A DNA stretch of 64,000 nt from Aestuariibaculum lutulentum (GCF_032926325.1 NZ_CP136709.1:2946501-3010500); one strand, 5' to 3'; numbered from the stretch's first letter, positions 26,420 through 35,112 are shown. The notes: generated from the sequence alone by a model not told the origin. Numbers and translations are program-made.

Positions 26420-27806
26420 GAAAGAGATTCTACTTGCTTTTTACGGTGACGATTTTACAGGTTCTACAGATGCTTTAGAGTTTTTGAGTCGGGCAGGAGC
26501 AAAAACCGTTTTGTTTTTGGAGCCTCCAACTCTGGAGTTATTAGAGCATTTTTCAGATTTGGATGCTATAGGTGTTGCGGGAATGACCAGATCTATGAGA
26601 CCCAATGAAATGTCAGAAGAGCTAATAAAGGCCTTCGAAACCTTAAAAAGTTTAAAACCGAGACACATACATTATAAAGTATGTTCAACTTTTGATTCTT
26701 CTCCTGGAATTGGAAACATAGGAGTTGCAATTGACTGTGGGGCACAGGTGTTTCAAAATAAATATACATCTATTTTAGTTGCAGCACCAAATTTGGGCCG
26801 GTTTTCGGCCTTTGGTAATTTATATGCAAGAATGGGGATTGGTAGTCAGGGAGATATTTATCGACTAGACAGACACCCTTCGATGCGTAAACACCCGATT
26901 ACCCCTTCTAGCGAAAGTGATCTGAGAATGCATTTATCAAAACAAACAAATCAATCTATAGGGTTGATAGATTTGGTTGATTTAGGTAAACCTCTAAGAG
27001 AAATAGAAAGTAAACTACAAGCAGAAATAGAGAAACATTCTATTGTGTTTTTTGATGCGATGTATGAAGAACAAATGCAGATTATAGGAGAGGTTATTGA
27101 TAATACAGTGGTAAAAGGTAAAGCTTTTTTTTCGGTTGGTTCTTCGGGAGTTGAAAAAGCCTTTGGTGATTTTTGGGAAAAAGAAGGCATATTGAAAAAA
27201 AGAACAAGCTGGGGTACTTTGGAACAACATCTTCCTATGTTGGTTTTATCAGGAAGTGTATCGCCAATCACTGCTGAACAAATAAGATATGCTTTGTCGC
27301 AGGGTTTTGAAGCTGTTGCCATAACGGTGGATGCTTTGGAGAGTCCTGAAATAGAGCAGGAGTTTATAGAAAATTATCAAACGCTTATTTCCAATTATTT
27401 GAAATTAGGAAAGAGCGTTATTTTACATACGGCCATAGGACCAGAGGACGATCGTGTTTTACAAACAAAAACATTTTTTCAAAATAAGGGATTAGACGAG
27501 TTAACCATTCGATCTCAAACCGCTAAGCGTTTTGGGAAAATTCTGGGACAGTCTGCGTTGGGGGCCTTAAGAGAAGTACCTGTAAAACGTCTGGTGATTG
27601 CTGGAGGAGATACATCCAGCTATGTGGCTAGGGAGTTGGGAATAAAAGCAGTTGAAATGATTGCGCCTGTTTATACGGGAGCACCTATGTGTCGGGCATT
27701 CGCTTTAAATTCTCCAGTAGATCAAATCGAGGTCAATTTAAAAGGTGGTCAGGTAGGTGACGAGACGTACTTTGTAGCTCTGCAAAAAGGTGAAATATCA
27801 ATTTAA
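26409..27806 (+). CDS. DUF1537 four-carbon acid sugar kinase family protein (OiaK-like)
   Basis: ATP-dependent sugar-acid kinase of the DUF1537 (OtnK/DtnK/OiaK) family, 465 aa. N-terminal domain with LLAFYGDDFTGSTDALEFL (Asp pair at residues 14-15 binds the sugar acid), HYKVCSTFDSSP and the LDRHPSMRKHPITP stretch. The C-terminal nucleotide-binding domain shows LVLSGSVSP, VIAGGDTSSYVAREL and GGQVGDETYF. ATG 26409 overlaps the RuBisCO-like stop by 11 bp and follows a purine-rich GGAAGAAAAGAGG. It probably phosphorylates the acid that the RuBisCO-like protein then decarboxylates. Confidence 0.88.
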   Translation: MHNKKEILLAFYGDDFTGSTDALEFLSRAGAKTVLFLEPPTLELLEHFSDLDAIGVAGMTRSMRPNEMSEELIKAFETLKSLKPRHIHYKVCSTFDSSPGIGNIGVAIDCGAQVFQNKYTSILVAAPNLGRFSAFGNLYARMGIGSQGDIYRLDRHPSMRKHPITPSSESDLRMHLSKQTNQSIGLIDLVDLGKPLREIESKLQAEIEKHSIVFFDAMYEEQMQIIGEVIDNTVVKGKAFFSVGSSGVEKAFGDFWEKEGILKKRTSWGTLEQHLPMLVLSGSVSPITAEQIRYALSQGFEAVAITVDALESPEIEQEFIENYQTLISNYLKLGKSVILHTAIGPEDDRVLQTKTFFQNKGLDELTIRSQTAKRFGKILGQSALGALREVPVKRLVIAGGDTSSYVARELGIKAVEMIAPVYTGAPMCRAFALNSPVDQIEVNLKGGQVGDETYFVALQKGEISI

Positions 27807-27829
27807 AACTAAAAAATAAGAAACTAATT

Positions 27830-28492
27830 ATGCCAAAAACATTAGCATTAATACACACATCGGCCACTTTAGTACCGGTTTTTCAAGAATTAATCGATAG
27901 ATATTTAAAAGATAAAGATCTTAAGATTTTCAATATTGTAGATGATAGTCTAATTAAGAATACTATTGAACGTGGTGAGGTTACACCAGATACATCAAGA
28001 CGTGTTGTAAATTATGTGGGGTCTGCTGAAGAAGCTGGTGCCGATTACATTATGGTAACCTGTTCTTCTATTGGAGATGCTGTTGAAAGTTCAGTGCCTT
28101 TAACTAAAGTTCCTGTATTAAGAGTCGATCAGCCTATGGTTGACAAAGCAGTACAATCAGGGAAACGCATAGGCGTAATTGCTACATTACCAACAACATT
28201 AGCGCCAACAAGCGATTTGGTAAGAAGACGCGCTATAGCTTTAGGGAAAGATGTGGACATTACTTCAAATCTGTGTGAAGGTGCTTTTGAGGCTTTAATG
28301 GGAGGACATCCGGAAGTACATGATACTATGGTAGCAACAGCGTTGAAGGAACTCGCAGAAAGTGTCGATGTTATTTTGTTAGCTCAGGCCTCTATGGCTA
28401 GAGTGGTTGGTCAATTATCTAAAGCAGATAAAAAAGTACCCATTTTAGCAAGTCCCGAAATTGCTATGGAGTACTTGGCACAGTTGCTGTAA
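27830..28492 (+). CDS. Aspartate/glutamate racemase-fold protein lacking the second canonical cysteine
   Basis: A 220-aa protein of the Asp/Glu/hydantoin racemase superfamily. The first catalytic cysteine is present (VTCSS, C78). At the usual second site, normally a GC(A/G)GM-type motif, the sequence reads LAQASM (184-189), with no cysteine. A nearby C149 (NLCEGAF) is not at the usual place. Such one-cysteine versions occur in decarboxylases and isomerases of this fold, so ordinary two-base racemisation is doubtful. Its place between the kinase and the transporter points to isomerisation or decarboxylation of the same sugar acid. Stop overlaps the transporter start (TAATG). Confidence 0.8.
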   Translation: MPKTLALIHTSATLVPVFQELIDRYLKDKDLKIFNIVDDSLIKNTIERGEVTPDTSRRVVNYVGSAEEAGADYIMVTCSSIGDAVESSVPLTKVPVLRVDQPMVDKAVQSGKRIGVIATLPTTLAPTSDLVRRRAIALGKDVDITSNLCEGAFEALMGGHPEVHDTMVATALKELAESVDVILLAQASMARVVGQLSKADKKVPILASPEIAMEYLAQLL

Positions 28493-29772
28493 TGGTGCAA
28501 ATTCAACGATATTTACTGTCGTTAGGGATTATTTCATTAATCATTCTGGGGGTAGCTGTAATAGCACGTTGGGACAGTTTGTTTGCTCCTCTGGCGGTGA
28601 TTACTGCTTTGGCTTTAGCGATAGGTATGCGATCGGTTAGATCGTTAAAGAGTTACCAGTATACAGCCTGGATTTTGGTAGCTATTGTATGTGGTATGTT
28701 TTATCCTTCAGCATTTTTACAATGGGGAAACTTCGACTTAAGAAACAAATGGTTGATCCTTACTGTTGTTCAGGTGGTTATGTTTGGAATGGGTACACAG
28801 ATGAGTGTGAAAGATTTTTATGGAATAAAAACCATGGGTAAAGGTGTTTTAGTTGGTGTGCTTTGTCAATTTACTATTATGCCGATTGTGGGCTATATGC
28901 TTACCAGAGTATTTAATTTCGAACCGGAAATAGCTGCAGGCATTATTCTTATAGGTTCTTGTTCCAGCGGTTTAGCTTCGAATGTTATGGTTTTTATAGC
29001 CAAAGCTAATTTAACGTTATCAGTAACTTTAACGGCGGTAGCTACCTTGTTAGCGCCTATTATGACGCCTTTAATGATGAAGCTTTTGGCTGGTACTTAT
29101 GTGGAAATCGATTTTCTGGCCATGTGCGTGCAAATAGTAAAAATTGTTATAGTACCGATTGGATCTGCGTTACTCTATGAGTTATATTCTCAAAATTCAA
29201 AACATATTAGAAAGCGTATAGATATTTTCTTTTACTTGTCTCTAAGTTGGTTATTGGCAATGTTATTTGGGTTTTGGTCATTTTTAGAACTAAATTTTTC
29301 AGAAACCATATTGCAAATAATAGCTCTTATAAACTTTTTATTAGGTGCCGTAGTTGTTGGGAAATTATATTTTCATTTGGTTAGTTTTAAGACTGAAATT
29401 CATGATTTTATGCCTATACTATCTATGTTTGGTATTGTCTATTTTACAACGGTAACTACCGCAGCAAGCAGGGATAATATTATGACTATTGGAGCTTTTA
29501 TTTTGTTGGCCTCTATGATGCATAATGCTTTGGGGTATACCTTTGGATATTGGATAAGCCGGATTTTAGGATTAGATAAAAACTCATGTAGAACCGTTGC
29601 TTTAGAAGTTGGTTTACAAAATGGAGGCATGGCATCCGGTTTAGCAGGTTCAATGGGTAAATTAGCTACAGTTGGATTGGCTGCTGCTGTATTTAGTCCC
29701 TGGATGAATATATCTGGTTCTGTTTTAGCTAATTTTTGGAGAAAGCGAAAGGAAGTCTTGAATAAAGTGTGA
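28492..29772 (+). CDS. Bile acid:sodium symporter (BASS)-family transporter
   Basis: Na+-coupled organic-anion importer, 426 aa with about 10 or more spans. The signature region VQVVMFGMGTQMSVKDF (about 91-107) and GSCSSGLASNVMVFIAKANLTLS (about 160-182) are typical of BASS proteins, and LEVGLQNGGMASGLAGSMGK near residue 370 forms the second crossover. An extra N-terminal pair of spans precedes the core. Despite the family name, bacterial members carry pantoate, pyruvate and other small acids. Last gene of the RuBisCO-like operon, so the imported substrate is probably a C4-C5 sugar acid. Confidence 0.88.
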   Translation: MVQIQRYLLSLGIISLIILGVAVIARWDSLFAPLAVITALALAIGMRSVRSLKSYQYTAWILVAIVCGMFYPSAFLQWGNFDLRNKWLILTVVQVVMFGMGTQMSVKDFYGIKTMGKGVLVGVLCQFTIMPIVGYMLTRVFNFEPEIAAGIILIGSCSSGLASNVMVFIAKANLTLSVTLTAVATLLAPIMTPLMMKLLAGTYVEIDFLAMCVQIVKIVIVPIGSALLYELYSQNSKHIRKRIDIFFYLSLSWLLAMLFGFWSFLELNFSETILQIIALINFLLGAVVVGKLYFHLVSFKTEIHDFMPILSMFGIVYFTTVTTAASRDNIMTIGAFILLASMMHNALGYTFGYWISRILGLDKNSCRTVALEVGLQNGGMASGLAGSMGKLATVGLAAAVFSPWMNISGSVLANFWRKRKEVLNKV

Positions 29773-29787
29773 TTTTATAAAAAAAAT

Positions 29788-29826
29788 ACTGTACAGGAAA
29801 CGACCAATTTAAGTTTCCTGTACAGT
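29788..29826 (-). terminator. Strong 14-bp hairpin terminator of pckA
   Basis: Perfect 14-bp stem ACTGTACAGGAAAC / GTTTCCTGTACAGT with an 11-base loop. The A run at 29779-29786 becomes a U run on the minus strand, so it ends the SLC13-pckA transcript. On the plus strand no U run follows, so termination of the BASS transcript here would be weaker. Confidence 0.8.
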
Positions 29827-29846
29827 TCCAATAAAAAAAACAACTA

Positions 29847-31478
29847 TTAAATATGTTCTTCTAAGTGGTGGTGTTCGTCAATTAATGGACCACCTTCCAT
29901 TATTTGTTTTGAGGCCTGAAGGGCGAATTTTTCAAAGTTTAGGTGAAAGGAATGTGCTAACTGAATAGCTTTTCCTATATAGGCTCCTTTTTGCAACCAG
30001 GTATTCATCGGATCCAGTATTTCTGATGGTACGCCAGGACAATATTTCGGCATGAATAAACCAAAAATTGGGTTTTGTTCATAATCTACGTTATCTAAAT
30101 CTCCGTTAAGAATCGCAGTAATCATAGCTCTGGTATATTTTAGTTTTATACGAGATCCTACACCGTATGGTCCGGCACTCCAACCGGTATTAATTAACCA
30201 CACATTAACACCAGCTTCCTGCATTTTATCACTCAGCATTTCTCCATATATAGTTGGGTGTAAAGGCATGAACGGTTCACCGAAACATGCAGAAAATGAC
30301 GGTACAGGTTCAGTAATTCCAGCCTCTGTTCCGGCAACTTTTGCGGTGTATCCAGAAATAAAGTGATAAGCTGCCTGGCCAGGAGTTAATTTGGATACCG
30401 GTGGTAATACACCAAAAGCATCGCAGGTTAAGAAAAAGATATTTTTAGGATTATTAGCATAAAGTGTTTCCTGAATATTATCAATATGATAAATAGGGTA
30501 GCTTACACGTGTATTTTGTGTAATAGAGCTATCCAAATAATCCACCTCTCCATTATTTTTAAAAACAACATTTTCGAGCATAGCTCCAGGTCTTACCGCT
30601 CTATAAATATCAGGTTCTTTCTCCTCGCTTAAATCGATAACCTTAGCGTAGCATCCGCCTTCAAAGTTAAAGATAACATTGTCTTCTGTCCAGCCATGCT
30701 CGTCATCACCAATAAGTTTTCTTTCAGGATCTGCCGAAAGCGTGGTTTTTCCTGTGCCCGATAAACCGAAGAAAATAGCAGTGTCACCTTTTTTCCCGAC
30801 ATTGGCAGAGCAGTGCATTGGGAGTACATTTCGCTCCACCGGTAAAATTAAATTAAGAGCAGAGAAAATACCTTTTTTCATTTCTCCGGTATAAGCCGAA
30901 CCTCCAATTAACGCTACTCTTTGGCTAAAATTGATGATTGAAAAATTCCCTTGACGAATGCCATAAGCTTCAGGATCTGGGCAAACATAACCCGGAGCAC
31001 ATAAGATTAACCAGTCTTCTTCGAAGTTTTCAAGTTCTTTTGCACTTGGGCGTAAAAACATATTATAGATAAACAGGTTTGACCAGGGTAGTTCGGTTAT
31101 GGCGCGAATTTTTGTTTTAAATTCTGGTTCCGCGCAAGCGAAGGCATCCCGGGCATAAATTTCTTTTCCAGAAAGATATTGAATGACTTCATGTTTTAAA
31201 CTGTTAAAGTTTTCAGTAGAAACTGGCTTATTGGTTTTTCCCCACCATACCTTTTTATCGGTATAGCTGTCTCTTACTATAAAACGATCTTGCGGCGAGC
31301 GTCCAGTAAATTTTCCAGTATTAACGGCTAGGGTGCCATTAGCGGTTTCTTTTCCCATGTTGTTTTCAACAGTGATACGTTGAAGCTCTTCTGGTGGTAG
31401 GTTCCAATGTACATTGACATCTTTTAAGCCATACTGCTCTAAGCTAGCATGAACTTCAATAGTTGCTGAGTCTTCCAT
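29847..31478 (-). CDS. pckA: Phosphoenolpyruvate carboxykinase (ATP)
   Basis: Gluconeogenic enzyme converting oxaloacetate + ATP to PEP + CO2 (543 aa, normal length). P-loop GLSGTGKTTLSADP at about 235-248, metal and substrate residues in IGGSAYTGEMKKGIFS, the kinase-2 region LIGDDEHGW and the C-terminal GPYGVGSRIKLKYTRAMI. Oxaloacetate-binding TGRSPQDRF lies near residue 54. Cytoplasmic. Located 30 bp after the SLC13 permease with no promoter-like gap, so uptake of C4 dicarboxylates and gluconeogenesis from them are likely co-expressed. Confidence 0.96.
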   Translation of the reverse strand: MEDSATIEVHASLEQYGLKDVNVHWNLPPEELQRITVENNMGKETANGTLAVNTGKFTGRSPQDRFIVRDSYTDKKVWWGKTNKPVSTENFNSLKHEVIQYLSGKEIYARDAFACAEPEFKTKIRAITELPWSNLFIYNMFLRPSAKELENFEEDWLILCAPGYVCPDPEAYGIRQGNFSIINFSQRVALIGGSAYTGEMKKGIFSALNLILPVERNVLPMHCSANVGKKGDTAIFFGLSGTGKTTLSADPERKLIGDDEHGWTEDNVIFNFEGGCYAKVIDLSEEKEPDIYRAVRPGAMLENVVFKNNGEVDYLDSSITQNTRVSYPIYHIDNIQETLYANNPKNIFFLTCDAFGVLPPVSKLTPGQAAYHFISGYTAKVAGTEAGITEPVPSFSACFGEPFMPLHPTIYGEMLSDKMQEAGVNVWLINTGWSAGPYGVGSRIKLKYTRAMITAILNGDLDNVDYEQNPIFGLFMPKYCPGVPSEILDPMNTWLQKGAYIGKAIQLAHSFHLNFEKFALQASKQIMEGGPLIDEHHHLEEHI

Positions 31479-31508
31479 TTGTAATTGGTTTTAAATGTTT
31501 TGATAATA

Positions 31509-33350
31509 TTATAATGGCCATATTACAGGCACTAATAATAATGTTAATACAAATAGCAGGAGTAATAGGGGGGCACCTACTTTAAAATAATCCATAAACT
31601 TATATCCTCCGGCTGTCATAACCATGGCATTTGTTGTGGTGCCTATCGGGGTTAAAAAGGCTGTTGAAGCACTAATTGCAATGACGATCATAAACGGATG
31701 CGGATCTAAATTTAATGAGCTTGCTGCTAGCATGGCAATTGGCGCCATTAAAACCGCTGTAGCTGAATTATTAATAACCTGACTAAACGTTGTGGTAAGT
31801 AAAAATATACCACCTAAAAGTACAATAGGGTGAATGCCTCCTAAATGTTCTACCAATCCGTTAGCAATTAATTGAGCTGTTCCTGTTTTTTGTAACGCAA
31901 TACCCATTGGTATCATGGCGGCAATCATCACAACACTGGTCCAGCTTATACCTTTGTATGCTTTTGAAATAGGCACGCAACCTGTTAGTAAAACGATACC
32001 AGCACTAATTAATGCAGCAATAGATCCAGGTACTACTTTAAATACCATTAATAAAATCATGAATATTAAGGTGCCTAAAGCGATATAAGATTTAAAGTTT
32101 AAGTTCTCGACGTTTTTAGCCATACCTTCAGGACTACCAATAATAACAAGGTGTTCGTGTTGTTTTTTAAGATCATCAATGGCTTCCCAGGTTCCTCGTA
32201 ATAAAAAGGCATCTCCGGCTTTTACCACAATGTCTTTATCTTGAAGAGGTTTATTATTTCGTGAAGCTGCTAAAAGCTGAATACCATATCTTTTAAAGTA
32301 GTCTCCTAATTTGTATTTTCTACCTACTAACATAGAATTAGGATTTACAATAACTTCGGTCATACCAACTTCCTGATTAATCAAGTTGTGTTTTAACTCG
32401 TCTGTAATAGGTTCCAGTGGCAATAAACCAAGTCTGAAGCTAATCATCAATTTATTAATGGCTTCTGTACTTCCTTTAACCGTAATGATATCGTGATAGT
32501 ATAATTCGGTTTGAGGATTAGGAAATTCAATAAAACTATTAATACCTTTTAACACATTAGGATGTCTGCGTTTAATACGAATAATATTAACATTATATTC
32601 TTTTTCAAACTGCCATTCTTCCATTTTAGTGTTAATAAGAGGAGATATGGAGCGAATACGTAGTCTGTAGTAGTCATCATGTACCTTATAGGCCTCAATC
32701 CAGTTATGAAGGGTAGATTCTATATTTACAGGTTTATTGTTTGTTTTGTTATTCGGTAATAATTTATACCCTATATATCTGAAGTAAAGTAGGCAGACAA
32801 TTAACAGAGGAATACCAATTAAAGCAAATTCAAAGAATGAAAAGCCTTCGAAACCTGATTCCACTAAAGCATTACTTGCAATAATATTAGGAGGCGTTCC
32901 TGTTAAAGTTAAAAGTCCTCCTGTATTTGAACCGAAAGCAACAGGCATAAGCATTTTTGAAGGTAGCGTACCAATGCTCCAGGCTGATGATATGGTTAAA
33001 GGAGTTAGTGTAGCTACAGTACCGGTGTTACTAACAAAACCGGATAATATTCCTGCTCCCAATGTGATAATTACAAGAAGTTTAGGAACACTTTTGCCCG
33101 CCCATTCTACAAACTTTTTACCCGCCATAGCTGTCCATCCGGTTTGGGCAATACCTTCGCCTACAATAAAGAGGGCGGCAATCATTATAACCGTAGGATT
33201 ACTAAATCCGCTTAGTGTTTCAGTGGCATCTAAAATTCCAGTTAAAAATAAGGCTAACATTGAGATTAGGGCAACGATATCAGGGGTGAATTTTCCCCAA
33301 ATAAAAAGGGCAATAGTTGCAGCTAAAATGAAGAGCATTAAATAGATCAT
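31509..33350 (-). CDS. SLC13-family permease with two TrkA-C (RCK-C) domains
   Basis: Divalent anion:Na+ symporter family protein, 613 aa. Membrane part 1 (1-195) with GFSNPTVIMIAALFIVGEGI and SNTGTVATLTPLT; a cytoplasmic insert (about 205-415) with two TrkA-C-like beta-alpha repeats (PQTELYYHDIITVKG; DIVVKAGDAFLLRG); membrane part 2 with NNSATAVLMAPIAM and TTTNAMVMTAGGYK. This architecture is common among sulfate or dicarboxylate permeases. Cotranscription with pckA favours a C4-dicarboxylate. A palindromic site lies about 110 bp upstream. Confidence 0.88.
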   Translation of the reverse strand: MIYLMLFILAATIALFIWGKFTPDIVALISMLALFLTGILDATETLSGFSNPTVIMIAALFIVGEGIAQTGWTAMAGKKFVEWAGKSVPKLLVIITLGAGILSGFVSNTGTVATLTPLTISSAWSIGTLPSKMLMPVAFGSNTGGLLTLTGTPPNIIASNALVESGFEGFSFFEFALIGIPLLIVCLLYFRYIGYKLLPNNKTNNKPVNIESTLHNWIEAYKVHDDYYRLRIRSISPLINTKMEEWQFEKEYNVNIIRIKRRHPNVLKGINSFIEFPNPQTELYYHDIITVKGSTEAINKLMISFRLGLLPLEPITDELKHNLINQEVGMTEVIVNPNSMLVGRKYKLGDYFKRYGIQLLAASRNNKPLQDKDIVVKAGDAFLLRGTWEAIDDLKKQHEHLVIIGSPEGMAKNVENLNFKSYIALGTLIFMILLMVFKVVPGSIAALISAGIVLLTGCVPISKAYKGISWTSVVMIAAMIPMGIALQKTGTAQLIANGLVEHLGGIHPIVLLGGIFLLTTTFSQVINNSATAVLMAPIAMLAASSLNLDPHPFMIVIAISASTAFLTPIGTTTNAMVMTAGGYKFMDYFKVGAPLLLLLFVLTLLLVPVIWPL

Positions 33351-33705
33351 ATCTAATATTTGTTTATTAATTTTACAATAACCATTTTCCTTAAAGGTAG
33401 GCTTTATCTGGTTTGGTTCTTAATTCTTTGTTAAAATTACTGTACAGACGTACTAATAATTATGACTAAAGTCATACTTTTTATTAAGTGTTATTTTTTC
33501 AATTATTAGAAGTTTTAATAGTAAAATTGTAGTAAAAACGTAAGCGAAAACGTGGTAGTAATTCTGTTTTTTATGGATTTAAAAGATTATCGCAGTTAAT
33601 TGTTTGTAAGCTTTTTTGTTTTTTTGATAAAAATTAAAAATTTTTCAGGAATAAGTAACTTATTGGTAAGGGAAATCAGGTTCTATTTAATAAAAATTAT
33701 AGCAT
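33351..33705. other. 355-bp divergent intergenic region (SLC13 / bshB1)
   Basis: No ORF or RNA gene is seen. It is AT-rich (T and A runs at about 33605-33650) and holds the palindrome at 33461-33476 plus a one-mismatch -7 element for the SLC13 gene (TACCTTTA, minus strand, 33393-33400). No exact TAnnTTTG element faces bshB1. Confidence 0.6.
33461..33476. promoter_or_regulatory. Palindrome TATGAC-N4-GTCATA, candidate CRP/FNR-type site
   Basis: TATGACTAAAGTCATA is a perfect inverted repeat with 6-bp arms and a 4-bp centre, the geometry used by FNR-like members of the CRP/FNR superfamily. It lies about 65 bp upstream of the likely -7 element of the SLC13-pckA operon, where an activator would bind. 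The cognate regulator is unknown. Confidence 0.45.
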
Positions 33706-34425
33706 ATGAAATTAGACATACTTGCTATTGGGGCCCATCCAGATGATGTTGAGTTAGGATGCGGTGCGACCATAGCAAAAGAGGTAGCTAACGGAAAAAA
33801 AGTTGGTATTATAGATTTAACTCGAGGGGAATTAGGGACTCGTGGTACTGCTGAAACAAGAGACGAGGAGGCTTTAGCTGCCGCAGAGATTCTTAATGTC
33901 ATGGTACGAGAGAATATGAGGTTTGCGGATGGCTTTTTTGCAAATGATAAGGCGCATCAGTTGGCCTTAATTTCAAAAATTAGAAAATACCAGCCAGATA
34001 TTGTAATCTGTAATGCTATTGACGATAGACATATTGATCATGGAAAAGGTAGTAAATTGGCAAGTGATGCTTGTTTTTTAAGCGGATTACTTAAAATTGA
34101 AACTTTAAACGAAAAGGGAGAAGTACAAAAACCGTGGCGACCAAAGCAAGTGTATCATTTTATTCAATGGAAGAATATAGAACCGGATTTTGTTGTCGAT
34201 GTTTCCGATTTTATTGATTTAAAGATGAAATCGGTGTTGGCTTATAAAACTCAGTTTTTTAGTGAAGATAGTAAAGAGCCTCAAACGCCTATTTCAAGCA
34301 AGAATTTTACAGATAGTGTTATTTATCGAGCCAGAGATTTAGGGCGTTTAATAAGTGTCGAGTATGCCGAAGGTTTTACGGTAGAGCGTTATGTTGGGGT
34401 AAATAGTCTATTCGATTTAATTTAG
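33706..34425 (+). CDS. bshB1: Bacillithiol biosynthesis deacetylase BshB1
   Basis: Zinc-dependent PIG-L-family deacetylase that converts GlcNAc-malate to GlcN-malate in bacillithiol synthesis (239 aa, cytoplasmic). Zinc motif AIGAHPDDVELGCG (residues 7-20), then DLTRGELGTRGTAETRDEEA and the catalytic NAIDDRHIDHGKGSKLA (about 104-120). These are diagnostic of BshB1 as opposed to general LmbE proteins. The presence of bacillithiol as the organism's thiol is relevant to the thiol and sulfur genes elsewhere in the window. Confidence 0.92.
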   Translation: MKLDILAIGAHPDDVELGCGATIAKEVANGKKVGIIDLTRGELGTRGTAETRDEEALAAAEILNVMVRENMRFADGFFANDKAHQLALISKIRKYQPDIVICNAIDDRHIDHGKGSKLASDACFLSGLLKIETLNEKGEVQKPWRPKQVYHFIQWKNIEPDFVVDVSDFIDLKMKSVLAYKTQFFSEDSKEPQTPISSKNFTDSVIYRARDLGRLISVEYAEGFTVERYVGVNSLFDLI

Positions 34426-34511
34426 CGTGAATTTTTTTTAAATGTAAGTTTGAGTAGATGAATAAGTTAGTTTTAAAAGTGAAAAATACTTGAAAAATTT
34501 TCGAAAAAACT

Positions 34512-34542
34512 TTTGCAGAAACGCTTAAAACGTTTACATTTG
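34512..34542 (+). promoter_or_regulatory. Consensus Bacteroidota promoter of tRNA-His
   Basis: TTTG at 34512-34515, exactly 19 bases, then TACATTTG at 34535-34542, i.e. a perfect TTTG-N19-TAnnTTTG, followed by CACTC. The expected start site is about 20 bp upstream of the tRNA. Confidence 0.85.
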
Positions 34543-34568
34543 CACTCGCATTACGAAATGCACAACAC

Positions 34569-34643
34569 GGTGGTTGTAGCTCAGTTGGTTAGAGCGCCTG
34601 ATTGTGGTTCAGGAGGTCGTCGGTTCGAGACCGATCTTCCACC
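34569..34643 (+). tRNA. tRNA-His (anticodon GTG)
   Basis: Cloverleaf with the extra G(-1), D arm GCTC, anticodon stem CCTGA/TCAGG around loop TTGTGGT (GTG = His), and T arm GTCGG-TTCGAGA-CCGAT. The 3' CCA is not encoded. In the acceptor stem, bases 5-6 (TT) face 67-68 (TT), leaving two adjacent U-U mismatches; the other five pairs are normal. A strong terminator follows at 34651. Confidence 0.95.
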
Positions 34644-34650
34644 CAAAAGT

Positions 34651-34685
34651 AAAAAGCCTTTCAATTAAATTGAAAGGCTTTTTTT
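34651..34685 (+). terminator. Intrinsic terminator after tRNA-His
   Basis: Stem AAAAAGCCTTTCAA / TTGAAAGGCTTTTT with a 5-base loop, continuing into a T run. Confidence 0.9.
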
Positions 34686-34846
34686 GTGCTTTAATATTTA
34701 AGGTTATTAGAAATTCTGTTTGGAGTGTAAGTTTACTTGCTATCTGTGTTTATTCTTAAAAATATGGATTACAATGACTTATTAGTTGTTTTTGGTAGGA
34801 AAGGGTTTTATAACTGATATAGAACTAATAATTATTTGTTGTTTTT

Positions 34847-34878
34847 GTAAAAAAGATTGTTTTTAAAAATCTTTTTAC
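34847..34878. other. Hairpin just upstream of the histone-like gene promoter
   Basis: GTAAAAAAGATT and AATCTTTTTAC form a stem around an 8-9 base loop, ending 2 bp before the -7 element of the histone-like gene. It may be a weak terminator for upstream transcripts or a binding site; function unknown. Confidence 0.35.
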
Positions 34879-34915
34879 CCTATTTTCGCTAGCATTAATT
34901 TAAAACCTTTAATTC

Positions 34916-35092
34916 ATGAAAGAACTTTTAGAACAAATCAATGCTCAATTTGAAGCATTCGCAAAAGACGCTAATGCTCAAGTAGAAAGTGGAAATAAAG
35001 CTGCAGGAACAAGAGCTCGTAAAGCTACTTTAGAAATGACAAAATTAATGAAAGAATTTCGTAAGGTGTCTTTAGAGGCTTCAAAGAAATAA
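34916..35092 (+). CDS. Histone H1-like protein (Hc1 family, 58 aa)
   Basis: Small DNA-binding-type protein: acidic/amphipathic N-terminal helix (KELLEQINAQFEAFAKDANA), a central GNKAAGTRARKATLEMTKLM and a basic end. It matches the short flavobacterial histone H1-like (Hc1) family, thought to be nucleoid proteins. Single gene. A near-consensus -7 element TATTTTCG lies at 34881-34888, preceded by a hairpin (34847-34878), and a terminator follows at 35113. Confidence 0.85.
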   Translation: MKELLEQINAQFEAFAKDANAQVESGNKAAGTRARKATLEMTKLMKEFRKVSLEASKK

Positions 35093-35112
35093 TATCTTTA
35101 ATTATTCTAATT

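Noticed and set aside
28492..29772. Bile acid transport
   Set aside because: The family name is historical; the operon points to a small sugar acid.
33439..33446. CTGTACAG shared by the region before the SLC13 gene and the pckA terminator
   Set aside because: An 8-bp palindrome; in the terminator it is part of a longer stem, so chance is the simplest explanation.
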